Source of the DNA: Candidatus Acetothermia bacterium
GTDB taxonomy: Bacteria > Bipolaricaulota > Bipolaricaulia > UBA7950 > UBA9294
NCBI GenBank assembly: GCA_003545155.1
Contig: DQCH01000107.1
Location: forward strand, 239 to 5,343
Length of the DNA: 5,105 bases
Reading direction: 5' to 3'
The number at the start of each line of letters is the position of its first letter. The stretch's first letter is position 1. Shown here one piece after another: positions 5,105-5,105 of this stretch. The notes under the pieces were generated by a model. The model was not told the DNA's origin, did not search any database, and was given only the letters and a program-made list of their open reading frames with translations. A program made the translations under genes and the position numbers.

Positions 5105-5105
5105 G

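Noticed and set aside
1..5105. CTGAG at both ends of the window, as a terminal repeat
   Set aside because: Five bases is not significant, and the left copy lies inside priA coding sequence.
1..5105. tRNA genes, CRISPR arrays, transposase genes
   Set aside because: No cloverleaf, no regularly spaced repeat-spacer units and no transposase frame were seen in the gene-free stretches.

Overview
The window reads as a bacterial chromosome fragment of roughly balanced base composition. The bacterial signal is the 5' end of priA, which restarts replication in bacteria, at the left edge on the minus strand. Its GTG start follows a GGAGG ribosome binding site. Against this, the right half carries a full-length tRNA pseudouridine synthase of the Pus10 family, which is characteristic of Archaea and eukaryotes. 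The combination suggests a deep-branching bacterial lineage with archaeal-type genes (Bipolaricaulota/Acetothermia is one guess, not shown by the sequence), a transfer, or a chimeric contig.

Layout: (1) 1-445, minus: N-terminal 148 codons of priA, running off the left edge. (2) 532-1836 and 2024-3316, minus: two adjacent paralogous permeases of the ArsB/NhaD/P-protein group (ion transporter superfamily). They are collinear without a gap over 430 residues and about 61% identical by hand count. (3) 3317-3516: a divergent intergenic region with a candidate plus-strand promoter, a small palindrome, an (AC)6 tract and a hairpin. (4) 3517-3645, plus: a small ORF absent from ATG-based gene calls. 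It ends in a GTGA overlap with the next gene and looks faintly like an AbrB-type swapped hairpin. (5) 3642-4898, plus: pus10, complete, with both zinc-binding Cys pairs and the catalytic Asp. (6) 4899-5105: no gene, but several short hairpins and repeats.

The minus-strand genes (permease 2, permease 1, priA) point the same way but are separated by 187 and 86 bases, so one transcript is possible but not shown. The small ORF and pus10 are almost certainly co-translated. No functional link between the transport genes and tRNA modification is visible. The most notable points are Pus10 beside a bacterial priA, the unannotated coupled small ORF in front of it, and the reciprocal loss of symmetric motif residues in the two permeases.
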